A stretch of 35,457 nucleotides of DNA from CALELF01 sp045617925 (GCA_045617925.1 JAZLJR010000045.1:1-35457); one strand, 5' to 3'; positions 16,109 to 25,369 are shown, numbered from the stretch's first letter. Notes: a model not told the origin generated them from the sequence alone. Numbers and translations are program-made.

Positions 16109-17294
16109 TAAGCATATCCTTCTCGGAATCAGTGGTGGAATAGCCGCCTATAAAATGCCCGATTTAGTTCATGCTTTGACAAAAGCGGGACACGAAGTTA
16201 AGGTCATTTTAACAAAATCAGCAGAAAATTTTGTTAGTCCTCTCGTCCTAGCTACATTAACTAAAAATAGAGTATGGCGAGAGGAGGATTTTTTTGCACC
16301 AAATGCAGGTTATCAAATTCCGCACATTTCCTTAGTTGAATGGGCGGATTTATTTGTCTTGTGCCCTGCAACAGCAAACACGCTGCACACTATTGCAAAT
16401 GGTGACGCTTCCACATTACTTGGCTCAACATTTGTAGCCAACACAAAGCCTGTTTTGATTTTTCCCGCCATGAATTGCAATATGCTTGCAAAAGAAACCG
16501 TGCAAAATGACATAGCGACCTTAAAGCAAAGAGGTGCAACTGTCGTTGATCCAGATGCAGGGCTATTGGCATGTGGCTATGAGGGTAAAGGGAGACTTCC
16601 AGCTCAAAATGTTCTGTTTGATTTCATTAACTACGCTTTAACTGAAAAAGATTTGAGTGGCAAAAAGATAGTAGTTACGGCAGGACCAACACACGAATAT
16701 ATTGACCCTGTTCGTTTTATTTCAAACCCAAGCAGTGGCAAAATGGGCTATGCTTTAGCACGAGCAGCACGTGCAAGGGGAGCGGAAGTTACGTTAATTT
16801 CTGGACCTGTTGCTCTTGTTCCACCAACGAGCATACGTGTAATATCAATTACCAGTGCAAAAGAAATGCTAGACACAGTTTTGTCCTGTGCTGATGATTA
16901 TAATGTTATAATAATGGCTGCTGCTGTCGGGGATTACTCTTGCGAGCAAGTCGCAACTCAAAAGATAAAAAGAGAATCTAAAGGTGATTTTTCACTCCAA
17001 TTAAAAGAAAATAAAGATATTGCAGCTGAACTCGGAAAAATAAAAAAACAAAATCAAATTTTGGTCGGCTTTGCAGCAGAAACAAACGATGTAATGTCAA
17101 ATGCCGTGAAAAAACTTGAGAGCAAAAATCTTGATATGATAATTGCAAATGATGTTACAGCCCAAGATGCAGGATTTGCCACAGATACAAATACAGTTCA
17201 AATTATCACAAAAAATGCTCCTGTTACCGAAGCAACTGGAACAAAATTTGAAGTTGCAAATACAATTTTAGATAACATAAAGGTGCTATTCTAA
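16098..17294 (+). CDS. coaBC: Bifunctional phosphopantothenoylcysteine synthetase/decarboxylase
   Basis: Two steps of coenzyme A synthesis in one protein of 398 residues. The N-terminal flavoprotein decarboxylase shows GISGGIAAYK, the active-site histidine region PHISLVEWAD, PAMNCNM and the catalytic-cysteine loop ACGYEGKGRLP. The C-terminal CoaB part has VVTAGPTHEYIDPVRFISNPSSGKMG, AAAVGDY and KENKDI, then a GFAAET motif. I chose ATG 16098, which overlaps the rpoZ stop by 11 bases; GTG 16092 and TTG 16095 are also in frame. No strong SD is seen, consistent with coupling. Confidence 0.95.
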   Translation: MLTNKHILLGISGGIAAYKMPDLVHALTKAGHEVKVILTKSAENFVSPLVLATLTKNRVWREEDFFAPNAGYQIPHISLVEWADLFVLCPATANTLHTIANGDASTLLGSTFVANTKPVLIFPAMNCNMLAKETVQNDIATLKQRGATVVDPDAGLLACGYEGKGRLPAQNVLFDFINYALTEKDLSGKKIVVTAGPTHEYIDPVRFISNPSSGKMGYALARAARARGAEVTLISGPVALVPPTSIRVISITSAKEMLDTVLSCADDYNVIIMAAAVGDYSCEQVATQKIKRESKGDFSLQLKENKDIAAELGKIKKQNQILVGFAAETNDVMSNAVKKLESKNLDMIIANDVTAQDAGFATDTNTVQIITKNAPVTEATGTKFEVANTILDNIKVLF

Positions 17295-17298
17295 AATA

Positions 17299-19131
17299 AT
17301 GTTTTATTACGATGTGGCTTTGCCTACACCATGGTGGACTCTCCTAACATACACTAGCGAAAAAGAAATTGAAAATTTTTGTCGTGTGGTCGTTCCTCTT
17401 GGAAGAGCTCATGTGATTGGTCTGGTTGTCGCAAAAAAAAGTAGCGATAATCCTAATTTTAAATTAAAAAACATTGAGGAAGTTATAGACCAAACTTCAC
17501 CGCTTGATGAAGTAAATGTTGCCCTTATATCTTGGTTTTCAAAGACCTTTTTTGTTAGTTTAGGGCTGGCGGCAAAGGCATTACTACCTAGCAATTTTTT
17601 TTCTAAAAAGGAAATTTTTGAAAAAAACAAAATTTTTCTTGATACAGACAAAAATTCTAACACAGATAAAAAATTTAATGTGCTTCCTCTTTATTCCTTG
17701 AACAAACAGGAAAGATTTGCAAAATATCAATCAAAATTAGAAGAGCTGTGTAGCAAAGGTATAGACGAATCAGGCACAGCACTAGTAGTTTTTCCACGAT
17801 TGGAACAGGCTAAAAAATTTTGGGAACAACTTCCTAGTGAGCTCAAAAAAAACGGAACTTATTGGGCAGCCAATAGAGGTTTTAAGTGCTACAAAGAAAC
17901 GCTAGAGGGAAAATTCCGCTTTATTGTTGGCACAATCTCATGCATAATTGCCCCACTTGAAAATTTATCTCTTTGCATTGCAGAAGACGAGGCAAGCCCT
18001 GCTTGGTATAGCGACGAAGCACTTTATTACAATGGCAGAACATTATTGTTAGCAAAGGCGAAATTTGCAAAGTCTGCCGTTATTTTAGGCGGCGCAATGC
18101 CTTCCGCAAATTCATTTTTGTCATTAAATAATTCAAACAATTACGGTGTAGGTAAGGACGACATAAATTTCATTTCCACAAAAATTGCAAGGACAACAAA
18201 AGTTGACGGAGTTCAGCTTGGGCTAACTATTAGCAAACCTTTAATTACAGAGACGAGAAACGAGCTAAACAAAGGCAATTTTGTTTTTTGGGTATTAGAT
18301 AGAAAAAATTATGCTTCAGAAACAGAATGTCTTGATTGCGGATATGTTCCAACCTGCAAACGATGCGGAGCAACATTACGGGTAATAAACGAGAATGTCT
18401 TGAAGTGCCCCTCTTGTGGCACAAGGACAGAACATGAAAAATTCTGTCCAAATTGTGGTGGAGTGTTTTTTCAGGCAGAAAAACCTGGGCTTTATGCTCT
18501 CTATGACGAATTAAAAAAACATTTCAAATCTCGCATTAGAAAATTGTTTCTCGTGCAAGAGCCTAGCTTGAAGGACGCCAAGGAAACACCTTTTCCAAAG
18601 GCATGCGAGCTAAAAGAAAAATTCCCCTACGGTGCACTTATTCTTGGAACAAGAAAAATTTTGGATTTAGCTGAGGAGCTTGCTCCGTCTGTTATAGGTT
18701 TTATTGATTTAGAAAACTTATACAGGCAAAATGACCATAGAAGCAATTTTTTTGCATACTTTACAATTTTCAGCTCCTACTGCGAATCACAGCAACACCC
18801 AAAAATAATAATTCAAACATCACATCCTTTAATGGGATGGCAGAAAACATTAGTTAGTGGTTACAACTTTTTTTGGAAAGACGAGTTAAACCACAGGCGT
18901 GAATGGGAAATGCCCCCCTTTGTTTATGTTGTTGTTATTCGAGCATCTGAAAATTTAGCAAGCACCATAGAGCAAAAATTACAGAAGCATAATTTTGATG
19001 CTTATGCGAGTGAAGATGTAGTTTATTGCAAAACAAATAAGTTAGCAGAATTGCGAACACAATTGGCAGAGTTTTTTGATATAAATAATAAAAACAAGGA
19101 TTTTCCAAAAGTTCAAGTATTTTTGGAATGA
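17299..19131 (+). CDS. priA: PriA-like primosome protein lacking helicase motifs
   Basis: PriA normally recognises stalled replication forks and reloads the replicative helicase. This 610-residue protein is shorter than typical PriA (about 730). The N-terminal DNA-binding domain is recognisable (CRVVVPLGRAHVIGLVV, KNIEEVID, LLPSNFF). All eight zinc cysteines are kept (344, 347, 353, 356, 370, 373, 383, 386). The ATPase is degraded. No Walker A is present: the segment near residue 131-145 reads PLYSLNKQERFAKYQ. DEEH is EDEA (229-232), GSATPS is GGAMPS, and the GT..iaKGHDFP and QVAGRAGR regions are unrecognisable. The frame is intact over 610 codons and sits in its normal place after coaBC, so a non-helicase role seems retained. 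Actinobacterial PriA provides a precedent for such loss. Confidence 0.87.
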   Translation: MFYYDVALPTPWWTLLTYTSEKEIENFCRVVVPLGRAHVIGLVVAKKSSDNPNFKLKNIEEVIDQTSPLDEVNVALISWFSKTFFVSLGLAAKALLPSNFFSKKEIFEKNKIFLDTDKNSNTDKKFNVLPLYSLNKQERFAKYQSKLEELCSKGIDESGTALVVFPRLEQAKKFWEQLPSELKKNGTYWAANRGFKCYKETLEGKFRFIVGTISCIIAPLENLSLCIAEDEASPAWYSDEALYYNGRTLLLAKAKFAKSAVILGGAMPSANSFLSLNNSNNYGVGKDDINFISTKIARTTKVDGVQLGLTISKPLITETRNELNKGNFVFWVLDRKNYASETECLDCGYVPTCKRCGATLRVINENVLKCPSCGTRTEHEKFCPNCGGVFFQAEKPGLYALYDELKKHFKSRIRKLFLVQEPSLKDAKETPFPKACELKEKFPYGALILGTRKILDLAEELAPSVIGFIDLENLYRQNDHRSNFFAYFTIFSSYCESQQHPKIIIQTSHPLMGWQKTLVSGYNFFWKDELNHRREWEMPPFVYVVVIRASENLASTIEQKLQKHNFDAYASEDVVYCKTNKLAELRTQLAEFFDINNKNKDFPKVQVFLE

Positions 19132-19148
19132 TTTAAGGAGAGAAGAAC

Positions 19149-19418
19149 ATGAAAGCAATAGTCACGGTATTAGGCAAGGACAGGGTAGGAATAATAGCCA
19201 CAGTTTGCACATATTTATCTGACAGAGGTGCAAATGTGGTAGAAATTTCACAAACAGTTGTCGGTGGGTATTTTGATATGTTAATGATAATTGACATAGA
19301 CAATATTACTTGCAAGATAGGTGAATTAGCCGGCGGACTTGAAGAAGTTGGGACGGAGCTTGGCATGATTATCCGCTTCCAGCGAGAAGAAATCTTTGAA
19401 TCTATGCACAGAATTTAA
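19149..19418 (+). CDS. ACT domain-containing protein, UPF0237 family
   Basis: A stand-alone ACT domain of 89 residues: MKAIVTVLGKDRVGIIATV, then FFQTVV-like VVEISQTVVGGYFDMLMIID and a C-terminal strand with GTELGMIIRFQREEIFESMHRI. ACT domains bind small molecules, often amino acids, and regulate partner proteins. This family is typically encoded just upstream of the UPF0210 (PFL-like) gene, as here with a 14-base gap, so the two probably act together. The ligand is unknown. A GGAG SD precedes the start. Confidence 0.93.
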   Translation: MKAIVTVLGKDRVGIIATVCTYLSDRGANVVEISQTVVGGYFDMLMIIDIDNITCKIGELAGGLEEVGTELGMIIRFQREEIFESMHRI

Positions 19419-19432
19419 CGCAGGATAACAAA

Positions 19433-20791
19433 ATGGTCTCACGTCAAGAAATAAGAATGACAAACAGGATGGTGACGAACGAAAATTTAGACGTTCGCAC
19501 CATCACAATGGGCATAAACATTATGGACTGTGCAGACGAGGACATAACTCGTTTTTGCGACAAGGTTTATGACAAAATAACAAAAAAAGCTGAAAAACTT
19601 GTTTCTGTTGGAGAGGAAATTTCAGCAGAATTTGGTGTCCCTGTTGTAAACAAGAGAATTTCCATCACGCCAGTTGCTATAGCTGCTTCATCTGTAAAGG
19701 CAGATTCCTTTGTGCCAATTGCAAAGGCACTTGACAGAGCAGCAAAAACTGTCGGAGTTAACTTTATAGGTGGTTTTTCTGCCCTAGTGCAAAAAGGAAT
19801 GACACGTAGTGACAAAATTTTGATAGACAGTATCCCCGAAGCGCTGTCTTCCACAGATTATGTGTGTTCGTCCGTCAACCTTGGGAGCACAAAGTCCGGT
19901 ATAAATATGGACGCTGTAAAAGAAATGGGGCATATAATAAAGCAGACTGCTTATTTGTCTCGTGATAATGGCTCGCTTGGCTGTGCCAAATTCGTTGTTT
20001 TTTGCAATTCCACAAGCGACAATCCATTTATGGCTGGCGCATATCACGGAGTTGAAGAGGCAGACGCAGCAATCAATGTTGGTGTTTCTGGTCCCGGAGT
20101 TGTAAAAACAGCTTTAGAGGAAGTTCGTGGAGAGGACTTCGAAACTCTTTGCGAAACTGTTAAACGCACCGCATTTAAGATAACTCGTCTTGGTCAACTC
20201 TTTGCGCAGGAAGCATCTGCAAGACTCGGTGTTCCTTTCGGTATCATAGATTTGTCTCTTGCTCCAACTCCGGCACGTGGCGATTCAATTGCAGAGATAG
20301 TGCAAGAAATGGGTCTTGAGCAGGTCGGAGCACCAGGAACAACCACTGCAATTGCAATATTAAACGATAATGTTAAAAAAGGTGGCATTATGGCTTCCTC
20401 TTACGTTGGTGGGCTTTCTGGCGCTTTTATACCGGTCAGCGAAGACAGCGGAATGATTGAAGCAGTTCAATGTGGTTCGCTAAACATTGAAAAATTAGAA
20501 GCGATGACCTGTGTTTGCTCTGTTGGAATTGACATGGTTGCTGTTCCAGGAGACACAAGCGAAACAACAATTTCCGGTATTATAGCGGACGAAATGGCAA
20601 TAGGAATGATAAATGCAAAGACAACAGCTGTGCGCATAATTCCTGCCTACGGCAAAACCGTTGGAGAAAGTGTGTCTTGGGGTGGACTTCTTGGCACTGC
20701 TCCAATTATGCCAGTTAACAAATTCAGCTGTGAAAACTTTATCAACCGTGGGGGCAGAATTCCTGCACCGGTTCACAGCTTCAAAAACTAG
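19433..20791 (+). CDS. UPF0210 (DUF711) family PFL-like protein
   Basis: A 452-residue protein of the DUF711/UPF0210 family, which has a fold related to pyruvate formate-lyase but whose reaction is not known. Family segments are DVRTITMGINIMDCAD at the N-terminus, TPVAIAASS, VNFIGGFSALVQKG, VCSSVNLGSTKSGINMDAV, NPFMAGAYHGVEEAD and FGIIDLSLAPTPARGDSIAEI, then GMINAKTTAVRIIPA and GLLGTAPIMPV. The length is normal. It is linked to the ACT-domain gene upstream and followed by der after 27 bases. I would not assign an enzymatic activity. Confidence 0.94.
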   Translation: MVSRQEIRMTNRMVTNENLDVRTITMGINIMDCADEDITRFCDKVYDKITKKAEKLVSVGEEISAEFGVPVVNKRISITPVAIAASSVKADSFVPIAKALDRAAKTVGVNFIGGFSALVQKGMTRSDKILIDSIPEALSSTDYVCSSVNLGSTKSGINMDAVKEMGHIIKQTAYLSRDNGSLGCAKFVVFCNSTSDNPFMAGAYHGVEEADAAINVGVSGPGVVKTALEEVRGEDFETLCETVKRTAFKITRLGQLFAQEASARLGVPFGIIDLSLAPTPARGDSIAEIVQEMGLEQVGAPGTTTAIAILNDNVKKGGIMASSYVGGLSGAFIPVSEDSGMIEAVQCGSLNIEKLEAMTCVCSVGIDMVAVPGDTSETTISGIIADEMAIGMINAKTTAVRIIPAYGKTVGESVSWGGLLGTAPIMPVNKFSCENFINRGGRIPAPVHSFKN

Positions 20792-20818
20792 CACAACTAA
20801 AAACTCGGAGAAATATAT

Positions 20819-22132
20819 ATGGCAGTAGTAACAATCGTAGGACGTCCAAATGTTGGCAAGTCCTCAATTTTTAATAGAATACTTGGCAGACGTGAAGCAA
20901 TCGTTGATGACCAGCCTGGTGTAACAAGAGACCGTCTCTATGGTGAAGCTGAAGCGGGTGGCAAAAGATTTTATGTCGTTGACACCGGTGGCATAATGAG
21001 CGAAACGGAACATCCTTTTATGGATCTCATTGCTCGTCAAGTTGACCTTGCATTAGAGGAAAGTGCTCTTGTTATTTTTGTTATAGACGGCAAAATTGGC
21101 ATTACTCCGCAAGACGAAGAAATTGCTATGAAGCTGAGAAAATCAGGTAAGCCCGTCATTGTCGCAATGAACAAGCTCGACAATGAAAAGCAAGAAGACC
21201 TTATGCTTGGCGAGGCTTGGGCTCTTGGCTTTGATTTTGTTTGCGCAACAAGCGCAGAGCACAACGTAGGCTTTGCAGAGCTTTCCGATTTAATTGCAGA
21301 GAATTTACACGAAGATGAATTTATAGAAGAAACAGACGAAATTCGCGTAGCGTTAGTTGGCAGACCGAATGTGGGAAAATCCAGCCTTTTTAATGCTCTT
21401 TGTGGGCGTGAGCGCTCAATGGTGTCAGACATAGCAGGAACGACAAGAGACGTTGTAGATACTGTTATTGAAATTGATGGCGAAAAATTTAGAATACTTG
21501 ACACAGCAGGATTAAGAAAAAAAAGCAAGGTCAAGGAAGACCTTGAATACTATTCCAATGTGCGAACCTATCAAGCCATTGACAGATGTCACGTTGCCTG
21601 CGTTTTGCTTGACGCACAGGAGCTCATAACAGAGCAGGACAAGCGGTTAATCGGTCAAGTTTTAGAGCGTGGCAAGGGACTTGTTGTCGTTGTAAACAAG
21701 TGGGATCTTGCTCCAAAGGAAGCAAAAATTGGAGATACAGTTAAAGAAAAATTAAAAGACGAATTGCCAAATGCCTCGTTTGCTCCACAAGTTTTCATCT
21801 CAGCATTATCAGGACGCTCACTTGGCAAATTGCCAAGCATAATAAAATCTGTTGAACAAAACCGCCACAGACGTATTGCAACAAGTGAATTAAACAGGCT
21901 AGTGCGTGAAGTGCTGATTTTTGACAGACTTCCTGGCGACGGCAAGGGACATAACTTAAAAATATTCTACTGCACTCAAGCTGACGGAGCTCCGCCAGCG
22001 TTTATCTTCTTTGTCAATGAAAGAGAGCTCTGCTCAAATTCTTTCAAGCGTCATATTGAAAACATTTTGCGTAAAATGGCAGATTTCACCGGAGTGCCAA
22101 TAAAAATATTTATGAGAAATAAAGTGGAATAG
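20819..22132 (+). CDS. der: Ribosome biogenesis GTPase Der (EngA)
   Basis: Double-GTPase protein needed for 50S subunit maturation. The 437 residues contain two full G domains: GRPNVGKSSIFN at about 8-19 with DTGG and NKLD, and GRPNVGKSSLFN near 181 with DTAGLRKKSKV and NKWD. A C-terminal KH-like domain ends ADFTGVPIKIFMRNK. The tandem arrangement is unique to Der. GGAG lies eight bases upstream of ATG 20819. nth starts one base after the stop. Confidence 0.98.
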   Translation: MAVVTIVGRPNVGKSSIFNRILGRREAIVDDQPGVTRDRLYGEAEAGGKRFYVVDTGGIMSETEHPFMDLIARQVDLALEESALVIFVIDGKIGITPQDEEIAMKLRKSGKPVIVAMNKLDNEKQEDLMLGEAWALGFDFVCATSAEHNVGFAELSDLIAENLHEDEFIEETDEIRVALVGRPNVGKSSLFNALCGRERSMVSDIAGTTRDVVDTVIEIDGEKFRILDTAGLRKKSKVKEDLEYYSNVRTYQAIDRCHVACVLLDAQELITEQDKRLIGQVLERGKGLVVVVNKWDLAPKEAKIGDTVKEKLKDELPNASFAPQVFISALSGRSLGKLPSIIKSVEQNRHRRIATSELNRLVREVLIFDRLPGDGKGHNLKIFYCTQADGAPPAFIFFVNERELCSNSFKRHIENILRKMADFTGVPIKIFMRNKVE

Positions 22133-22133
22133 T

Positions 22134-22835
22134 ATGCACAGAGAATTAAAAATAAACCAAAAACATGCAAAAGAAATTTTTGACATACTAGAATCACTTT
22201 ATGGAAATGAAGCAAAAGACGCGTCACAATTTGCTTACGACGAGCCGCTGGACGACTTAATCCTCACTGTCTTGTCACAAAACACAAATGACAAATTGCG
22301 TGACATTGCCTTTGCAAATATGAAACAGAAATATAAAAGCTGGGCAAATGTTATGACTGCCCCACTTGATGAATTGAAAGAAACTATCCGAATTGCCGGC
22401 ATGACAAACAGAAAGCCAGCAAATATACAGGCAATCTTAAAAATTATTCAAGCAGATTTCGGTGAGCTTTCAACAAAATCAATGAGAAATTGGAAGCACG
22501 AGGACGTTAGAAATTATTTTACAGCCCTTCCTGGTGTCGGTGTAAAGACTGCTGCTGTTGTGGAATGTTTTGACCTCAATATGCCGGCATTTCCGGTTGA
22601 TACTCACATTAGCAGGATTTCAAAACATTTTGGCTGGGCAGAGGAGAAAGAATCACCAGACAAAATTCAAGCAAGAATAGAATCACAACTTGGCAAAAAG
22701 TTTAGCACTAGGTTTCTTGGTGCTCACTTGAATTTTCTGTGCCACGGAAGAGGAATTTGCAGTGCAAGAGCTCCAAAATGCAAGGACTGTGCCTTGAAAA
22801 AAATTTGCAAGACTGGACGAAACAATAAAGAATAA
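22134..22835 (+). CDS. nth: Endonuclease III-type DNA glycosylase
   Basis: HhH-GPD base-excision repair glycosylase for oxidised pyrimidines. In 233 residues it has VLSQNTND, the helix-hairpin-helix LPGVGVKTAAVV with the presumed catalytic Lys138, and FPVDTHISRIS with catalytic Asp156. A C-terminal [4Fe-4S] motif has the spacing C-x6-C-x2-C-x5-C (Cys209, 216, 219, 225). The start follows the der stop after one base. It could be called an Nth homologue with slightly different specificity; residues for activity are intact. Confidence 0.93.
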   Translation: MHRELKINQKHAKEIFDILESLYGNEAKDASQFAYDEPLDDLILTVLSQNTNDKLRDIAFANMKQKYKSWANVMTAPLDELKETIRIAGMTNRKPANIQAILKIIQADFGELSTKSMRNWKHEDVRNYFTALPGVGVKTAAVVECFDLNMPAFPVDTHISRISKHFGWAEEKESPDKIQARIESQLGKKFSTRFLGAHLNFLCHGRGICSARAPKCKDCALKKICKTGRNNKE

Positions 22836-22865
22836 TAAAAATTTGTAAAAAATCTGGTAATAAAA

Positions 22866-23855
22866 ATGCGTCAAGGTAAATTTACCTCACTCACAAAAAA
22901 CAAAATAACAAATTCATTAAAGAATTTAGAAATAAATCATAACCATAAAATACTCTGTGCCGTTTCCGGCGGTGGAGATTCTATGGCTATGCTTTTTTTG
23001 TTGCAAAATTTTTTCCGTGGTGAAATTGGCGTGTGCCACTTTGACCATTCCACAAGAAACGGAGAAAGCCATTCAGACGCAGAATTTGTCAAAAATTACT
23101 GCGCGGAAAACTCCTTGCCATTTTTCGTGGAAGTCCTTAACCCTGATTGTGAAAGAAACAGACAATCATTTGAAGATTTTGCAAGACAAAAGAGATATTC
23201 TTTCTTTGAAAAAATACGCACAGAAAACAATTATGATTTCATTGCCACTGCACACAACAAAAACGATAATGCAGAAACACAAATTTTTAATTTTTTCCGT
23301 GGTGGTGGCATAAAGGCAATGGCTGGCATTCCACAAAAAAGAGAGGCAATTATTCGCCCTGTGCTTGGCTTTACGTCTGAAGAGCTACGTCAAATTTTGC
23401 AAGATAACAATATTGCCTACGTGGAAGACAAGACAAACAAGGAATGTATATATACAAGAAACAAAATACGCCATATTCTGCTCCCATGGGTGGAGCAAAA
23501 CATAAATCAAAATGTGCTTGACACATTGGAAAGCACAGCAATGATTGCAAGAGAAACTTACGATTATGTATTCTCCACCGCTCAAAAAAGTTACAATAAT
23601 GTCATAATCTCAAACGATAATGCTGAGCTGATCCTACGCAAAGAAGCAAGGAAGCTTGAGCCCGTAATTATGAAAGAGATATTAAAGCTACTTGGCAAAA
23701 AGAAGCAGGCGCATCCGCTCGAAGCAAGGCGCTTAATTTTGTTGGAGCAGCTTATTAGAAGCGATAATCAAGACTGGATATTTGAATGGGAAGACGGATT
23801 AAAACTCAAGGCAAAAGGCGAAAAAATTTACATACAATTTCATCACAAATCATAA
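22866..23855 (+). CDS. tilS: tRNA(Ile)-lysidine synthetase
   Basis: Modifies C34 of the tRNA-Ile CAU anticodon to lysidine so that it reads AUA. The 329 residues carry the PP-loop AVSGGGDSMAMLFLL near residue 33, VCHFDHSTRNGESHSDAEF, ATAHNKNDNAETQIFNFFRGGG and RPVLGFTSEELRQ. Next comes YVEDKTNKECIYTRNKIRHILLP, a strong TilS signature. It is shorter than E. coli TilS and may lack part of the C-terminal domain, as in several other lineages. No strong SD precedes ATG 22866. The acyltransferase gene follows after 13 bases. Confidence 0.95.
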   Translation: MRQGKFTSLTKNKITNSLKNLEINHNHKILCAVSGGGDSMAMLFLLQNFFRGEIGVCHFDHSTRNGESHSDAEFVKNYCAENSLPFFVEVLNPDCERNRQSFEDFARQKRYSFFEKIRTENNYDFIATAHNKNDNAETQIFNFFRGGGIKAMAGIPQKREAIIRPVLGFTSEELRQILQDNNIAYVEDKTNKECIYTRNKIRHILLPWVEQNINQNVLDTLESTAMIARETYDYVFSTAQKSYNNVIISNDNAELILRKEARKLEPVIMKEILKLLGKKKQAHPLEARRLILLEQLIRSDNQDWIFEWEDGLKLKAKGEKIYIQFHHKS

Positions 23856-23868
23856 AAGGAGATTTATT

Positions 23869-23922
<54 letters not shown>

Positions 23923-23951
23923 ACTGGATAGACATTGCTAAAGGAATTGCT

Positions 23952-24905
23952 ATGCTATGTATTATAGCAGGACATATGGGGATAGATATCGTTAACAAAA
24001 TCGTGTTTACCTTTCACGTACCTATTTTTTTCTTGATTAGTGGCTATTTTATTTCTCAGGAATTAACTTTTAAAGAATACGCTAAAAAAAGAGTGCATGG
24101 GCTTGTGTTACCTTATCTCTTCACCAGTTTATTGCTTATTATTGCAAGAATTTTTATTGATGTAATAAAAGGCGATACGACAAGTATATTACCCCATGCA
24201 AAAATGGTATTTATTCAAGCAATGTATGGCTCGGGAACTAATAGTAATGCTACGTTGTTTGGAATACATCAAATAGGTGCAATTTGGTTTTTGCTAGCGT
24301 TGCTATGGGCGTTGTTGCTTGTTAAATATTTCATTAACAAACGCTACGGATGGCTTTGGATTTTCTGTATTGCCACTGTGTCATATATTACATCTCAATA
24401 CTGCTGGCTTCCATGGGATATTCAAGCAGGTGGCACTGCATCAATATTCGTTTTTATTGGTGCATACTTTAGAAAACTGAATAAAAAGATTGTATTCAAA
24501 AACTGGCTAATTATTCTAGGCTCTATAGTACTTATATTGGAAGTAATATGTAACATACGAGTATCAGTTGTAAGCAACTACTACAAATACACACTAGTAA
24601 GCATTGCAGGAGCCATACTAATTTCCTATGTTATATTATGGATTTCTAAATTGCTAGACAAAACAAAAATAATAAAGAAGGCACTTTGCTTTTTGGGTGC
24701 GAATTCAATAATAATTTTATGTTTTCATCTTATAGAACTTAATAATGTACCTTGGTGGTATTTATATAATTTTTTAGGAGACCTTCCCTGTATACTTAAA
24801 TATCTACTATATCTAATATGTTACACTTATAAGCTCTTATTTGTAATTATATCTACTAAAATTGTATTAAATATAAAATGGTTAAGGAAAGTATTTGCAA
24901 AATAG
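23952..24905 (+). CDS. Acyltransferase 3 family membrane protein, phase-variable
   Basis: A multi-pass membrane protein of about 346 residues when in frame; the part readable from the first in-frame ATG is 317 residues. It belongs to the acyltransferase 3 (OafA/NodX-like) family, which O-acetylates or otherwise acylates surface polysaccharides, lipopolysaccharide or peptidoglycan. Upstream of ATG 23952, still in frame, is RLDWIDIAKGIAMLCIIAGH, with the family K-x10-H arrangement. HVPIFFLISGYF follows, and then some nine hydrophobic helices. ATG 23952 would lose the first conserved basic residue and part of helix 1, so I judge the product from it non-functional. The gene is AT-rich and rich in ATA and TTA codons compared with its neighbours, which hints at transfer. 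It closes the cmk-tilS block. Confidence 0.85.
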   Translation: MLCIIAGHMGIDIVNKIVFTFHVPIFFLISGYFISQELTFKEYAKKRVHGLVLPYLFTSLLLIIARIFIDVIKGDTTSILPHAKMVFIQAMYGSGTNSNATLFGIHQIGAIWFLLALLWALLLVKYFINKRYGWLWIFCIATVSYITSQYCWLPWDIQAGGTASIFVFIGAYFRKLNKKIVFKNWLIILGSIVLILEVICNIRVSVVSNYYKYTLVSIAGAILISYVILWISKLLDKTKIIKKALCFLGANSIIILCFHLIELNNVPWWYLYNFLGDLPCILKYLLYLICYTYKLLFVIISTKIVLNIKWLRKVFAK

Positions 24906-24954
24906 CTTGAATACCATTGATATGATAGCAAGAAAGCAATATTATCAATCTGAC

Positions 24955-25006
24955 AAAAAAGAGTAACACACCACAGCTTGTGCTACGATGTGTTACTCTT
25001 TTTTTT
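24955..25006. terminator. Bidirectional terminator between acyltransferase and rpsO
   Basis: The stem GAGTAACACA (24961-24970) pairs with TGTGTTACTC (24989-24998), flanked by AAAAAA on the left and an eight-T run on the right. It serves both the plus-strand block and the minus-strand rpsO transcript. Confidence 0.88.
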
Positions 25007-25012
25007 CTAAAA

Positions 25013-25279
25013 CTAGTGACGGAGACCGAGTCTGCGAATCAATGTCTGGTATCTGTCGAAGCTCTTGTCCTTCAAGAAGCCGAGCAAGCGACGACGCTTA
25101 CCGACCATCATCAAAAGACCTCTGCGTGAATGGAAATCCTTTGGATTTGCCTTCATATGCTCGGTCAATTCACGAATACGTGCAGTGAGAACTGCAACCT
25201 GAACTTCTGGTGAACCTGTGTCACCCTCGTGAGTCTTATACTCAGCAATAATTGCCTGTTTTTTTTCTGCTGCTATCAT
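25013..25279 (-). CDS. rpsO: 30S ribosomal protein S15
   Basis: Primary 16S rRNA-binding protein of the platform, 88 residues. Signatures are HEGDTGSPEVQVAVLTARI, LTEHMKANPKDFHSRRGL and VGKRRRLLGFLK with C-terminal YQTLIRRLGLRH. I chose ATG 25279 because AAGGAG lies eight bases upstream and the S15 N-terminus starts here; an in-frame extension upstream is leader, not coding. It has its own strong promoter and a structured leader, consistent with autoregulation. Confidence 0.97.
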   Translation of the reverse strand: MIAAEKKQAIIAEYKTHEGDTGSPEVQVAVLTARIRELTEHMKANPKDFHSRRGLLMMVGKRRRLLGFLKDKSFDRYQTLIRRLGLRH

Positions 25280-25368
25280 AGCAAACACTCCTTCTGAGCC
25301 TACTTCGCTCTCTAAATTATCAACTAACTCAGACAAGTCTAGGGCTTACCCGTGTCAGCGACGAGACG
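25280..25368 (-). promoter_or_regulatory. rpsO 5' leader with possible autoregulatory fold
   Basis: The roughly 85-base leader contains TCTGAG (complement of 25328-25333) that pairs with CTCAGA (complement of 25293-25298), directly abutting the AAGGAG SD. A small GGG-TAAG-CCC hairpin lies further upstream. S15 represses its own mRNA through such leaders in several phyla, with different folds. This is inference from hand pairing. Confidence 0.45.
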
Positions 25369-25369
25369 A

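Noticed and set aside
21037..21534. Long open frame of 165 codons on the minus strand inside der
   Set aside because: It is antisense to two well-conserved GTPase domains, has Ser/Ala-rich low-complexity composition typical of a shadow frame, and lacks an SD.
25280..25336. Upstream extension of S15 by 19 residues
   Set aside because: S15 is 88-89 residues and starts at the MIAAEKK region; the SD at 25288-25293 fits only the shorter start.
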